A stretch of DNA of 64,000 bases, from positions 124,001 to 188,000 of the forward strand of contig JAHDVF020000671.1 of assembly GCA_022606425.2 (NCBI GenBank). The letters are read 5' to 3'. Origin of the DNA: Lepidostoma basale. Lineage: Eukaryota > Arthropoda > Insecta > Trichoptera > Lepidostomatidae. The notes under the pieces are model-generated. The model made no database searches. It saw only the letters and a list, made by a program, of their open reading frames with translations, and was not told where the DNA came from. Shown here one piece after another: positions 42,060 through 52,139 of this stretch; the first letter of the stretch is position 1, and the number at the start of each line of letters is the position of its first letter. The position numbers and the translations under genes are program-made.

Positions 42060-42405
42060 GATGGTTTTGTTGTTGTTGTGCAAATAGATTTGTCAGAGAT
42101 AGGCAGTGATAAGTGTGGCTGTCCATTATCTCTGCCTACCCTGAAATGTGAAATGGCGAAATGATTCGTTGTTGTTGTTGTTATTGTTGTTGTTTTGTTA
42201 TTGTTGTTGTTGCCGTTGTTGTCGTTGTTGTTGTTGTTGTTGTTGTTTTTGTTGTTGTTGTTGTTGTTGTGCAAAGAGATGTGTCAGTGATAGGCAGTGA
42301 AAATTGTGTCTGTCCATTATTTCTGCCTACCCTTTTAGGGCAACGGCGAAATGATTCGTTTTTGGTGTTGTTGTTGTTATTATTATTGTCGTGGTTATTG
42401 TTTTA

Positions 42406-42440
<35 letters not shown>
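41255..42440 (+). repeat. RTE-derived tail units expanded into GTT microsatellites
   Basis: A unit TGTCAGTGATAGGCAGTGAA, then CTGTCCATTATCTCTGCCTA, ACGGCG-x-GATGATT and (GTT)n occurs at 41278-41400, 42090-42260 and 42275-42440. It is the 3' end of a (GTT)n-tailed RTE-1 relative, duplicated with its microsatellite. Confidence 0.75.
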
Positions 42441-42445
<5 letters not shown>

Positions 42446-42446
<1 letters not shown>

Positions 42447-42898
42447 TAGAGATCGTCGCTATATTGCGATGGTAGCAAAATATTTAAATTTTCAATTGCG
42501 TCGTCTGGAAGAAAGTCTATTATTCCTAACAAATTAATAGGAACAATCCCCCTGTAAATAAGAGTTTTCCCTCTAGTATCAAATTTATATGCGTCTTTTC
42601 TATCTGCGTCATTAAGGACATCGGTAAAATCGATAGGAACATTCCCTTGAAATGCCAGCCCCTTCCCTTCTTTCCCTATTGTTTTGGTGCGACCGCTGTT
42701 TGGCTCGTTAGCAAGCCTCCAAAGGGTCTCTCCATCTTCGAAGGTATCATCTGTAAAATCATCTCCCATATCCGATTGGATGAAGACTCGCTTGTCAATC
42801 TCCCCGCAATCCTGGTTGTTCTTGTTCAGAATCCTCACAACTGGGTAGAATTTCATGCGCTGGTTCGGCCTTGAAGACGCCTCTATCAGCCTGCACCC
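42446..42898 (-). CDS. Gene C exon 2 (mature protein)
   Basis: 150 codons open from the acceptor to a TAA stop, including FYPVVRILNKNNQDCGEIDK, DDFTDDTFEDGETLWRL and LPDDAIENLNILLPSQ. Codon use and lack of stops contrast with the flanking repeats. Confidence 0.75.
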
Positions 42899-44381
42899 CT
42901 GAAACGAAATCAATCTATAAAATCACGTACGCCGAAGAAGGACGCGATCTATCCGGAACATTTATGGGATTGTAATATTTTAATATATAAATATTCGAGT
43001 CCAACAACATAGACCTGAACCTCTTAAAATACCTTATAAAAACATTGGTGTGGAGTGTTTTACTGTACGGCTGCGAGACTTGGTGCCTGGGCGAAAGAGA
43101 GGGCAAAAGGCTGGAGGCATTTGAGATGTGGACCTACCGACGAATAGCCAATTGCACGAGTTTCATCTGAAGCAGATGAAACTCTACTACCGAGAAGCGT
43201 GTTAATTTTCTGGCGACAGTTGGAATAATGGAATCCTCACGAGGCGAGATATTCCGTTATGCTGGAGAGGGTTCAGAAAAAATTTCTGAGGTATCTCTAC
43301 ATGAGGGAGTATGGTAGCTATCCGTGGCTCTATCCCACGGCATTTCTTCTGGGAATGCTCGGAACCAATTCTTTACAGCTTCGAAGAGATGGACATCTAA
43401 TAACCCATTTCTTCAGATTAATTAGGGGATACTTCGAGAACTCGGCCGTACTGGAGGATGTTGGTCTTTTTGTCCCCGATAGATATCTCCGACAGAGACA
43501 GCACAGATTGTTTTACCTACCGGCCGCCAGAACCAATCTGCCTCTGGTGACACCGGTGGGAAGAGCAATTAGTCTGCTGAACGCGGTCTCCTCGGAGATC
43601 GACGTCTTTCATGTTAGTGAAAGTACGTTCAGGGGGCAAATACTATTGACTTTAGAAAGTATCTTGTCTTCCTAATGTCGAACCATCTCTAATGCGTTCC
43701 TGGTACTTTGTTGTATTTTTATGATATTTTACCTGTACTTAATAGATGCCTTAAACATTTTCCTGTTTGTAATGTCTATTGAGTTAATAAACTGATTTGA
43801 TTTGATTTGATTTGAATAAAGTGTAAGTGTAAATGAATCCTTCTTAAGTGAATCGTGTGTTTTGAATGATTAGGTGAAACTTGATTCTTTTCGTAACATC
43901 AACCTGTCTGCCCCAACCATTCTTTCAATATCCCTCTACACTCGCCCATTTCTTGTTAACATCTGTTGTCTGCCCCAACCATTCTTTCAATATCCCTCTA
44001 CACTCGCCCATTTCTTGTTAACATACAATGAGCGGGTCATGTGGCGAGACAGAGTGAGGATAGATGGACCCAGAAAATAATAAGGTGGAGACCATGGGAG
44101 AATAGGAGAAACCGAGAATAGGCCGACGACATTCCTGCCGTGGGGGGGGGGGAAATGTGACTACGGCTGGCAGGAGATAGAGACGAGTGGAAGGGAAGGG
44201 AAGAGGCCTTTGTCCAGCAGTGGATCGATAAAAGCTGACGAAGAAGAAGAAGAAGAACAACAACACAAAGTATGGCGTATATAGAAGACATTATATAATC
44301 GCTTAGATAACAAAACAATTTACTTACAAGGACGAGAAAACACAGGAAAACCGAAGAAAAGCTTGATTTCATTTTAGGCAT
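42446..44381 (-). CDS. Gene C: secreted acidic protein of unknown family (2 exons)
   Basis: Exon 1 (44328-44381, MPKMKSSFSSVFLCFLVL) is a signal peptide ending in donor GTAAGT, phase 0. Exon 2 (42446-42898) follows acceptor TTTCAG and reads GCRLIEASSRPNQRMKF to the TAA at 42446, giving 165-168 residues (ATG at 44381 or 44372). The mature protein is rich in Asp/Glu, has one Cys (NQDC) and no membrane span. The motif F/Y-Q/R-G-x-VPI-D/N occurs twice (AFQGNVPIDF and IYRGIVPINL), each followed by an acidic stretch, so part of it is an internal repeat. I do not recognise the family. AATAAA for the minus strand is at 42402-42407 inside a GTT microsatellite. The intron hosts RTE and JK-1 pieces. Confidence 0.72.
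43005..43190 (+). mobile_element. RTE-6 fragment in the gene C intron
   Basis: Plus codons KTLVWSVLLYGCETWCLGER and RLEAFEMWTYRRIANC match 56290-56410. Confidence 0.7.
43200..43825 (+). mobile_element. JK-1 3' end in the gene C intron
   Basis: The ORF 43259-43675 is intact from ERVQKKFLRYLYMREYGSYP to TLESILSS and carries LGMLGTNSLQLRRDGHLITH, absent from the 34-kb copy. It ends in (TTTGA)n: TGATTTGATTTGATTTGAA. Confidence 0.85.
43830..44026. repeat. Short dispersed repeat and a 61-bp tandem duplication
   Basis: 43835-43905 (GAATCGTGTGTTTTGAATGA) is an inverted relative of 54340-54410. Next, CCCCAACCATTCTTTCAATA with its following 35 bases occurs twice, 61 bp apart (about 43909 and 43970); both are antisense RTE-1 pieces (ERRVGAG codons). 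Confidence 0.65.
44028..44260 (+). mobile_element. RTE-type 3' end with (GAA)n tail
   Basis: Frameshifted codons RWRPWENRRNRENRPTTFLP, DYGWQEIE and EEAFVQQWIDKS match the last 70 residues of RTE-4-type ORFs. The tail is GAAGAAGAAGAAGAAG at 44240-44256. It overlaps the intron just downstream of gene C exon 1. Confidence 0.65.
44328..44381 (-). CDS. Gene C exon 1 (signal peptide)
   Basis: MPK, then MKSSFSSVFLCFLVL; hydrophobic core followed by GTAAGTAAATTG. The second ATG (44372) gives a more typical signal-peptide n-region. Phase 0. Confidence 0.7.
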
Positions 44382-44616
44382 TTTAAAATACACTAAAATA
44401 CTTCAATTCTGCTAAATTAAATATAATACTTCAACAACTTGCTCTAAGACTATTGAATTCTGTGTAAAAAGAAAACCAGTGGTGGAACAATTTATTTAAC
44501 GATTTCTGTGAATAAGTTAATAATGCATCTGTCGTATCAGCGTGTTTTTATTCTAACCATCTTGCCGTCTCAGTAAGCAGAAATAATGAACGGTCACATT
44601 TTTCAATCCTGACATA

Positions 44617-45215
44617 CTTGTCTCGATTCTTCTTCTTCTTCTTCTTCTTCTTCTTCCTCAGCCTATTCCTGTCCACTCCTGGACAAAGGCCTCCTCCATT
44701 CACTTCCAGGTCAATCTGTCCTATGCAGACTGCATCCAGGTTATTCCGACGTGTCTGTTCAGGTCATCCTTCCACCGTAGTTGCGGTCGCCCTGCACTTC
44801 TCTTTGCCGTCCACGGTATCCAAGTCAGCAGTCTTCTTGTCCACTTTTCATCTGAGCTTCTGGCTACGTGACCTGCCCATTGCCATTTTAGAGTCGCCAC
44901 CCGGTGGATGATGTCAGTGACCTTTGTTTTTTCTCTCACCATATCGTTTCTGACTCTGTCTCTTTAGGCTTATTTCTAACATGGCTCTTTGGGTCACCCG
45001 TAGTTTCTCAACAACGTTGTTTGGACAATGTAACAGTTTCAAGACCATAAGTACCAACTGGCAGAACGTAGGCTTCATAGACTTTTCGTTTCAGGTTGAT
45101 TGGTATTTTCCGGTTTTTAAGGATGTAACCCATGTGTAACCCGTGTCTCTTAAGCTTATTCCTAACATGGCTCTTTCCATGGCTCTTTGGGTCACTCTTT
45201 TTTCTGGAATGGTGC
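44617..45215 (-). mobile_element. RTE-4 3' end with (GAA)n tail
   Basis: Minus codons GYILKNRKIPINLKRKVYEA, YVLPVGTYGLETVTLSK, VREKTKVTDIIHRVATLKWQ, WAGHVARSSDEKWTRRLLTW and RSAGRPQLRWKDDLNRHVGI. (TTC)n at 44627-44656. Frameshifted near 44960-45010. Confidence 0.78.
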
Positions 45216-45345
45216 ATTCTCCAGCTAATGTAAGTCATGCGTGGATGGGAAGCGGGCCAAGGGATTGTTTGAGCAAAGCTGATGAATGGGCGCCGCTGCG
45301 TCCTATAACAGCTTCGGGTTAGCGGCGGGTAACCTTCTATGTCTT
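45215..45345 (-). repeat. Short hairpin repeat (GGACGC motif), third copy
   Basis: The reverse complement reads GGTTACCCGCCGCTAACCC, CGAAGCTGTTATAGGACGC, AGCGGCGCC and CATCAGCTTTG, matching 14085-14165 and the arm ends of 39707-42059. Confidence 0.6.
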
Positions 45346-46166
45346 TACACAACAACATTTTGAATGTATACAAATTCTTGTAGACAAATACTGGATTTCA
45401 CCCATTGCGGATAAATTATTTTTATTTTACAATTATAATTGTATCTCAATAGAGACGAAGATGCAAATTGTTTTCTGGGAACAGAAGGTGGTGGTCGAGG
45501 CACTTACAGGACTTATGACCTGTCATTGGTTGGGTTGAGCGATCGCTTCACGTTTAACAACATTCCCCATTCCGCCGTTATGACCACCACCGTCTGACAA
45601 ACTTTTTGGAACTTGTATATATGGTAGGTTTCTACACCTATTTTTACATTTTTATGTTCACTCTACACTAGCGTCATCTATTAAGATTAGAAAGCATTAA
45701 GCAGAAAACCTTTATTAATGTACTGTGAAAGTCTATGCAAATCATACAGTACTATATTTCGCCTGGAGATGTCTCTCCAATTTTTTGCCTGCATGTACCA
45801 GTTATATTTATACAACAACATTTTGAATGTATGCAAATTCTTGTAGACAAATACTGGATTTCACCCATTGCGGATAAATTATTTTTATTTTACAAGGATT
45901 AATTGAATCTCAATAGAGACGAAGATGCAAATTGTTTTCTGGAAACAGAAGGTGGTGGTCGAGGCGCTTACAGGACTTATGACCTGTCAGTACTGTTCGT
46001 CAGACGTGGTGGTGATAACGGCGGAATGGAGAATGTTGTTAAACGTGAAGCGATCGCTCAACCCAACCAATGACAGGTCATAAGTCCTGTAAGCGCCTCG
46101 ACCACCACCTTCTGTTCCCAGAAAACAATTTGCATCTTCGTCTCTATTGAGATACAATTAATTCTA
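45345..46166. repeat. Family-A composite copy
   Basis: The arm plus centre run forward at 45345-45720. A second forward arm starts at 45813, and 46015-46166 repeats the arm and inner part in reverse, ending ATTGAGATACAATTAATT. The 45813-46166 portion is thus its own inverted structure around CCTGTCAGTACTGTTCGTCA. Confidence 0.75.
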
Positions 46167-46169
46167 TGT

Positions 46170-46640
46170 CTTTATTTAACTGTTAGTTTGTTCATTTACA
46201 TTTGTAATAACAATCACTGTATGTTACCCTACAAAAAAATTAATAAATGCTCCAGTTCTTTTGTTTTTTTAAATCTGTTGCATATCTGACTTGAAGATGT
46301 TGCCCAGCCCTCCGAACTTAGTCCAACTGAGCTGTATATCAAATATATTATGCCCTGCCAAATTCCATCCCCCTTGCACATTAAAGAACTTGTTTTAACA
46401 TACAATTAACGAAAAATTGTTACGCCACCCGAGTAGTATGTATACTCTGTTACGACGTCATAAAAAATAAGTTCAATTTGATCAGCTTTTCCAATATTTA
46501 AACATACTCGATTTCTCAAACAACACCTTGTACACTTTGTTCTTAAACAAATGTTAACTGTTTTTACAATTATATTTTCAATCTGAGTGGAAATAAAAAA
46601 AATTAAAACTAATGAACCATCACACGTCTGACCTTTAAAA
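46170..46640. other. No recognised feature
   Basis: AT-rich DNA with a GC-richer patch (46290-46360, TTGCCCAGCCCTCCGAAC). No ORF over 60 codons and no match to other repeats of the window. Confidence 0.3.
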
Positions 46641-46755
46641 CTTGTTTAATTTGATCGTGCTACGTTTTTCTCGGCTTCCTCTATTTCTATTTCCATTTCC
46701 ATCGTTAACAAATATATATTTTTACGATTCTTACTCCATTCATTCTTTCCATGTT
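46640..46755 (-). mobile_element. RTE-1 fragment
   Basis: The reverse complement gives ERMNGVRIVK-like codons, then NRNRGSREKRSTIKL, the GRPRKTW region with mutations. Confidence 0.55.
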
Positions 46756-46778
46756 AAATTAAAAGTATAGATTATTAA

Positions 46779-47564
46779 CCCTTAGCGTACCGTGTTCAAA
46801 ACAAAACGCTCGCTCCCATGTGGTAAGTTCAGTTTACCGCTAACTTTATCTAAATATCAAGCATATGACTAGATGAATCAAAATTTAATTTATGTCATCT
46901 TGTAGGGAATTTCATTAGGAATAGATCGATATCTATAACATACATGGATTATTTGAAAAACATATCATTATTAATTTTTTTCTGGAACCATGCGATTTCT
47001 GATATGGAATGCGTCACAGCATACGAGCAACTGGACACCAGGTATAAACTTGTCTGCGCGCCGCAGCCGGCGGGGCGAGACATTACGAGATTTTACGTAT
47101 GATAAAGGCACCTAGGCAAAATGTATAGTACGTTCAAGACAACGAGTACGTATTAATATTTGTCCCTTTTGGTAAAGTGTTAATATTTTCACAGTTCTGA
47201 TATTATTAAGTTGCGTTCTGCGTTTCCATCCACAGTCGGTATTATTACGTACCTATTAAAAAAGCCAAAGATATAATTTATAATACGTTCAAAACAGCGA
47301 GTAAGTATTTGTCACTTTTGATAAAGTTGTAAATATTAGCAAAACAAATTCTACCTTAACACGAATGAAGGTGAGGGCAGTCTTAGAAAATATTTTTTTT
47401 TGGGATGAAGGAAGTAATTTTTTGCTTTTTTTTTATTACGAAATATTGAGAACACTTCAATGGAGGATTACAATTTTTTTTATAATATTAGGGTCCATAG
47501 GTTTTAAGAAAATCAACTTTAAATTGGCAGTGGAAACTCAATTGACCACATGGCAACGCGACGG
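46779..47564 (-). mobile_element. TTAA MITE copy 3
   Basis: TTAA at 46775-46778 and 47565-47568. Inverted orientation relative to copies 1 and 2: starts CCCTTAGCGTACCGTG and ends GCAACGCGACGG. Confidence 0.87.
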
Positions 47565-47584
47565 TTAAAACGTAACATACCGTA

Positions 47585-48475
47585 TACTCGTACAGTAGCG
47601 AGCACAGAAATCTTTTCACACTGAAAATATCGGTTTTTTGTAATTATATAATTTTTTTGTGATTACTTGATAGCTTTTCACTCCAAATTATTAAGCAACA
47701 CTCTTTAAAGATGATCTGCCAGAAAAGTGCCTTCCTAGGGATCAAAAATGTTTTTTTCTTAATTTTAGAGTTAATTTTTAGATTATCGATTTTTTGTCAC
47801 AAAAATTAAAAATGCTCACATAATTTAAATAAACACATATTGTTTCAAATAAAATTACATAGGTATATAACACTAACAATTATCAAAAACCAACAAAATC
47901 AGTACTTTGTTGTTCCTCCTTTTTTTAAATAACTGCTTCAATACGTTTAGGCACGGATTTCACCAAATGATGTATGTAGTCTTGGATAAATTTTTCAATA
48001 ACACTTTTTTGATGAAGTTTTTAAGGTTTTCCTTTGACGGAGGCTTCAGTTTATTTATTTCAATTGCCATTTTATGCCACAAGTTCTCAATAGGGTTTAG
48101 GTCAGGGCTATTTCCGGGCTAATCCAGTGTTGGAATCCCATGAATTTTCATATATTCTTTGACCTAATAATTATTTTAACAGTGTTATATTTTTTAAATA
48201 TTGTTTTGTGAACATTATAAATTACAGTGTCCGAAAAAAATAATACTTACAGTTTTTGCTCGGTGGCACAGTGCAGAGTCATCTTGAAAAATGCACTCAG
48301 ATATATAAGACTTCGTGCATTTCAATTGGCGGGAATAAAACTCTTCCAGATTTTTTTTGTAAATTTCTGCATTCACAGTTCCTTTTATGAATGCTAATTG
48401 CTCCACTCCATAAAAGGAGAAGCATCCCCAGATCATTTTTCCAGCAGGATGCTTCACTGTCGGTCTAAGACACAG
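47585..48475 (-). mobile_element. Tc1-like transposon, left half only
   Basis: Starts with terminal repeat CAGTAGCGAGCACAGAAATC. Minus codons include PDLNPIENLWHKMAIEINKL-type sequence (47940-48130), IFQDDSALCHRAKT and LRPTVKHPAGKMIWGCFSFY. An AT-rich stretch (48150-48250) replaces part of the ORF. The right half is cut off by an RTE-1 piece at 48476. Confidence 0.78.
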
Positions 48476-48900
48476 AGGTATGTCAGGACAGAATGGTAGG
48501 ACGATCCATTCTCTCTGCCTCTCGCTTCCTTCACATTCATACATCTAGTCATGCATGCACGTCGATTTCTCTGTCTCCTTACGTGACCGACACTCAATAT
48601 TTGATTGATTTGATCGTGCCACGTTTTCCTCGGCCTTCCTCTTTTTCTAGCTCCGTTCATGCCGTTTACATATACCTTCTTCACCATTCTGTCTTCACTC
48701 ATTCTTTCCATGTGTCCTAACCATCCTAATGACTCTTACATTATTTGTTCATAACACTTTCTTCGCACCGCATTCATATAAGTCCTCTATAGAAAATACC
48801 TTTCTCTGTACTTTCAAGTCTGGATCTCCGGAGCCGGAATCTATCACGACCTCTCGTCAAATAGGCATGTATTTCAAAATCATATGGTTCATTTCTAATC
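48476..48900 (-). mobile_element. RTE-1 pieces in head-to-head order
   Basis: 48476-48525 is sense (AGGTATGTCAGGACAGAATG, then CCATTCTCTCTGCCT). From 48526 the sequence is antisense RTE-1 (ERMSEDRMVKKVYVNGMNGA, KRGRPRKTWHDQINQI). 48800-48850 is antisense to the 12140-12180 non-LTR region. Confidence 0.65.
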
Positions 48901-49638
48901 AATTATGCTGGCACTATGTTAACATTGGACATACTTACCATAAATAACACTAGACTGGTCATTACTGCTGGTATAAATATTTTATTTTATAGTTGAAGAA
49001 TAGCATAGTATTGTTAAGTGGTTTAAACAAACTACAAAGAAAATTAGAACAAACTGTAATTAACTTATTGAACGGTAAGGCATTAACACTGTGGAATTCC
49101 ATAATATTATACTTAGGAAATTGAAAAACTGTGTTTAATCCACTATTTAATAATAAAAAAATTAAAAACACGACATGTTTGGTGTATATAAAATTAAATG
49201 TAAAGATTGTGATGCTTTTTACATAGGCAAAACCGGATGAACTTTTAAAACACGTATCTACGAAAACAAACAAGCTTTCACCAAACATACTGTTTTTTCT
49301 GAGATGGCTAACCATTGTATTGAATTTGACCATAGTTTCGATAAAAATAACACAATATTTCTACACACAGTTAACAATAGCAATAAATTAAACAAACTAG
49401 AAAATTTTGAAATCCTCAAGTCGGTGAAATTGAGTGAAAACATAGTAAGTATTCCTCCTTTTACTTCATTCTCCTTAAATACTTTGTCTACATTTCATCT
49501 CTCAAGCTCCCATTCCCAATCAAATGCAAATTAATCATGTATTAATTTCTATATAAATTATACCTTTTCAATTGCATGTTTTTTCTAAATCACTTTTTTT
49601 TTAAATATTATTATCATGTTATTATCATGCTATTATTA

Positions 49639-50731
49639 GGTCCTTACATATGAAATTGACGTTTAGTATAGGAGGAACATAAAGAAGTTTTGTTTTAATA
49701 TAATTTATTTAATGAAAGTATGTACCATTGCTATCTATGCACTTTTGCCATCTCATAGGTAGTTCATCGATCCCTGTACAAAAAAAAACCATTCGGACGG
49801 GAATCAATAAAATCTTTGAAGTCGGTTTGGACTGCCTCATCGGAGTTGAATTTTTTCCCTTGCAAGAAGTTATCCAAATTTCGAAAAAAATAGTAATCTG
49901 TTGGGGCAAGGTCCGGAGAGTACGGTGGATGTCTTAGACATTCCAATTGAAGCTCTTCTAATTTGGTAGCCGTCTGTTGTGCAGTGTGTGGTCTAGCGTT
50001 ATCATGAAGCAGCAGTGGCCTAGAGCGATTAACCAGCCTCGGTTGTTTAGCAGCTAGCTTTTCCATCATGGTTTGCAGTTGCTGACAATAGACATCTGCC
50101 GTAATCGTCTGGCCAGATTTAAGAAAGCTGTAGTGAACGACACCAGTACTAGTCCACCAAACGCTCACAAGTAACTTTTTTGGAGTCAATTTTCGCTTGA
50201 GGCATGGTTTGGCTGGTTCGGCAGGGTTCAGCCATTGCGATGAGCGCTTACGATTATCATACAGGATCCACTTTTCATCACAGGAAATCGGATTGAAGGC
50301 TATTGTGGATCCGCTTCCACAATAGCCTTCAATTCTTCATTATCAACTTTGGTCTCCGGCCGTCCACGGGGCTTGTTCTGCAGGTCGAAATTTCCAGAAC
50401 AAAAACGTTGGAACCAAAAACGCACTGTGTTTTCTTTTGCGGCACTGTCGCCATACACATCATTAATCCTTCGAGCCGTTTCTGCAGCACTGGTGCCACG
50501 GTGGAACTCGTACTCGTAAATAACGCGATATTTCAAGTTTTCCATTTTGTAAACTGAGTGACGCAAAGAAAAAAAAACAATTGAGGAAAAACAAATTAAT
50601 TATAATTTTCGAAACACAAATACTTGAGTAAATAGCTGTATAAATTTGAATTTGGAATTCCTAACCAAAGAGAAGATATTTGAGATCAAAGTTGCCAGTA
50701 CGGCAAAACGCCTATTTCATATGTAAGGACC
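49639..50731 (-). mobile_element. mariner element with intact TIRs, internal deletion
   Basis: TIR GGTCCTTACATATGAAAT at both ends, TA at 49637-49638 and 50732-50733. Minus transposase: ENLKYRVIYEYEFHRGTSAA, VRFWFQRFCSGNFDLQNKPR (helix-turn-helix), then DEKWILYDNRKRSSQWLNPA, HDNARPHTA and YSPDLAPTDYYFF. The second and third Asp are 34 residues apart. About 80 codons between the DNA-binding and catalytic parts are missing, replaced by a 17-bp inverted repeat at 50293-50334. Confidence 0.87.
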
Positions 50732-50849
50732 TAATATTTAATATTATTTATTATTTCTAACTGTTAAAAAAATAATTGTTAGTACCTTATTATAACAAAT
50801 GAACCAAGTTAATTTTTATATTTAAATTATTGTATCGAATTTTAAATGC

Positions 50850-51466
50850 ATTTTTTTTTGTCATTGTTTGTTTAATTAATATTATTCTTTTACCATCGAC
50901 TCCAAGGCCAAATCGCTTTGGCCGTAAGACAATGCTCTGTGTTTGGTGGGACCAGTGTGGTGTGGTGTACTTCGAGTTATTAAAACCTGGTGAGACGGTG
51001 AATACGGATCGCCACCGATAATAAATTATCAATTTGAATCATGCGTTGATTGAAAAACGGCCGGAATGGGCCCGAAGACATGGCAAAGTTATCCTACAAC
51101 ATGACAACGCACCGCCTCATACAGCCAAAGTGGTGAAGAACACTCTCAAAGCATTGAATTGGGAAATATTATCGCACCCGCCGTACTCTCCAAACCTTGC
51201 CCCGTCCGACTATCACCTTTTCGCATCGATGGGACACTCACTCGCAGAGCAGCGCTTCGCAAATTTTGAAAAAGTCGAAAAATGGCTCGTCGAATGGATT
51301 TGCCTCGAAAAAGAAAAAATTTTTTAGAACGGTATCCATGATTTGCCTCAAAGATGGGCAAATGTATAGAATCCGATGGTCAATACTTTGAATAAAAAAA
51401 ATTGAGATTCCCTTGAGAATTAAGAGTTTTCTTTATTGAAAAAACCGCCAACTTCAACTAACACCC
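50850..51466 (+). mobile_element. mariner fragment, 5'-truncated
   Basis: Plus codons MLCVWWDQCGVVYFELLKPG, RHGKVILQHDNAPPHTAKVV, HPPYSPNLAPSDYHLF and QRWAKCIESDGQYF. One in-frame stop pair at 51020. The second half of a mauritiana/irritans-like transposase; the right end is an AT-rich stretch. Confidence 0.8.
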
Positions 51467-51470
51467 TGGT

Positions 51471-51509
51471 ACACCTGAAGATGGAGGTATCCTCCGAAAC
51501 ATGTCGTGT
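51471..51509 (+). ncRNA. Hammerhead-ribozyme motif, best-conserved PLE-A copy
   Basis: Stem I ACAC/GTGT, core CTGAAGA (51475-51481), stem II GGAGG/CCTCC with loop TAT, GAA (51496-51498), palindromic stem III ACATGT, cleavage base C51505. All strictly conserved positions of the hammerhead core are present. Confidence 0.75.
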
Positions 51510-51689
51510 TTTTAATATTTTTTATTAATTAGTGGATTAAGCAAAGTTTTTCAATTTCCTAAGAAACTGTAATTAATTTGTTAGGCAGCGGAGGGCAGAT
51601 TTGGACAAATAAAATATTAAGCTTTTATTGATTTTTCACGTTTGATTTTCATAAACCTTTAAATGGGTATTGAAGGGTACACATTAACC

Positions 51690-52040
51690 TAGCATCATTA
51701 TCATCAGCCTTTAGTCGTCCAGTGCTAAACATTGGCCTCCATTTCCGACTTCCACAACTCTCAATCTCTCACCGCTCTGTGCCATTGACCTCCTGCCACT
51801 CTCTTGATGTCATCAGAACATCTGGCTTGTGGTCTGCCAGGATTTCTATGGCCAGTTGTCGGTCGTCCCTCCAGGATGCGTCTTAACCACCGATCATCCG
51901 TTATCTTCGCTATATTGCCGGCCCAATTCCACTTTAACGAGACTATTTTGCACGCTACGTCCAACTTTGGTCCTTTCTCTGATCCATTCATTTCGCTTCC
52001 TGTCTCGCAGACTGATGTTTAATATCCTCCTTGCATTGCC
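51690..52040 (-). mobile_element. RTE-4-like fragment
   Basis: Minus codons RDRKRNEWIREGPKLDVAC-like, IVSLKWNWAGNIAKITDDRW, RNPGRPQARCSDDIKRVAGG. Tail-side (GAT)-like sequence at 51690-51706. Confidence 0.72.
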
Positions 52041-52139
52041 CGCTGAGTCACTTGAAGTTTCTGTAGTTTGTTATTAAAATATGTCTTTAAAATGTTTCAA
52101 GAGCATGGTAGGCATTATAATAAAAGTTTACCTAGTACT

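Larger units (their letters stand above)
49118..51560 (+). mobile_element. Penelope-like element PLE-A with inverted pLTR ends and GIY-YIG domain
   Basis: 49118-49184 is the inverted copy of 51499-51560 (pLTR part). 49185-49533 encodes the C-terminal end of a PLE protein: VYKIKCKDCDAFYIGKTG, a stop, then TFKTRIYENKQAF, EMANHCIEFDHSFDKNNTIF and NKLNKLENFEIL, a GIY-YIG endonuclease of Penelope type. Two mariners (49639-50731 and 50850-51466) interrupt the 3' part before the right pLTR with its hammerhead. The reverse transcriptase is missing, so this is a 5'-truncated copy. Confidence 0.7.

Noticed and set aside
42161..42424. ORF rich in Cys and Val
   Set aside because: Translation of a GTT microsatellite.
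46290..46340. Hammerhead-like CTTGAAGATG sequence
   Set aside because: The core has an extra base and the GAAA element is missing (CCGAACTT); stems do not form.
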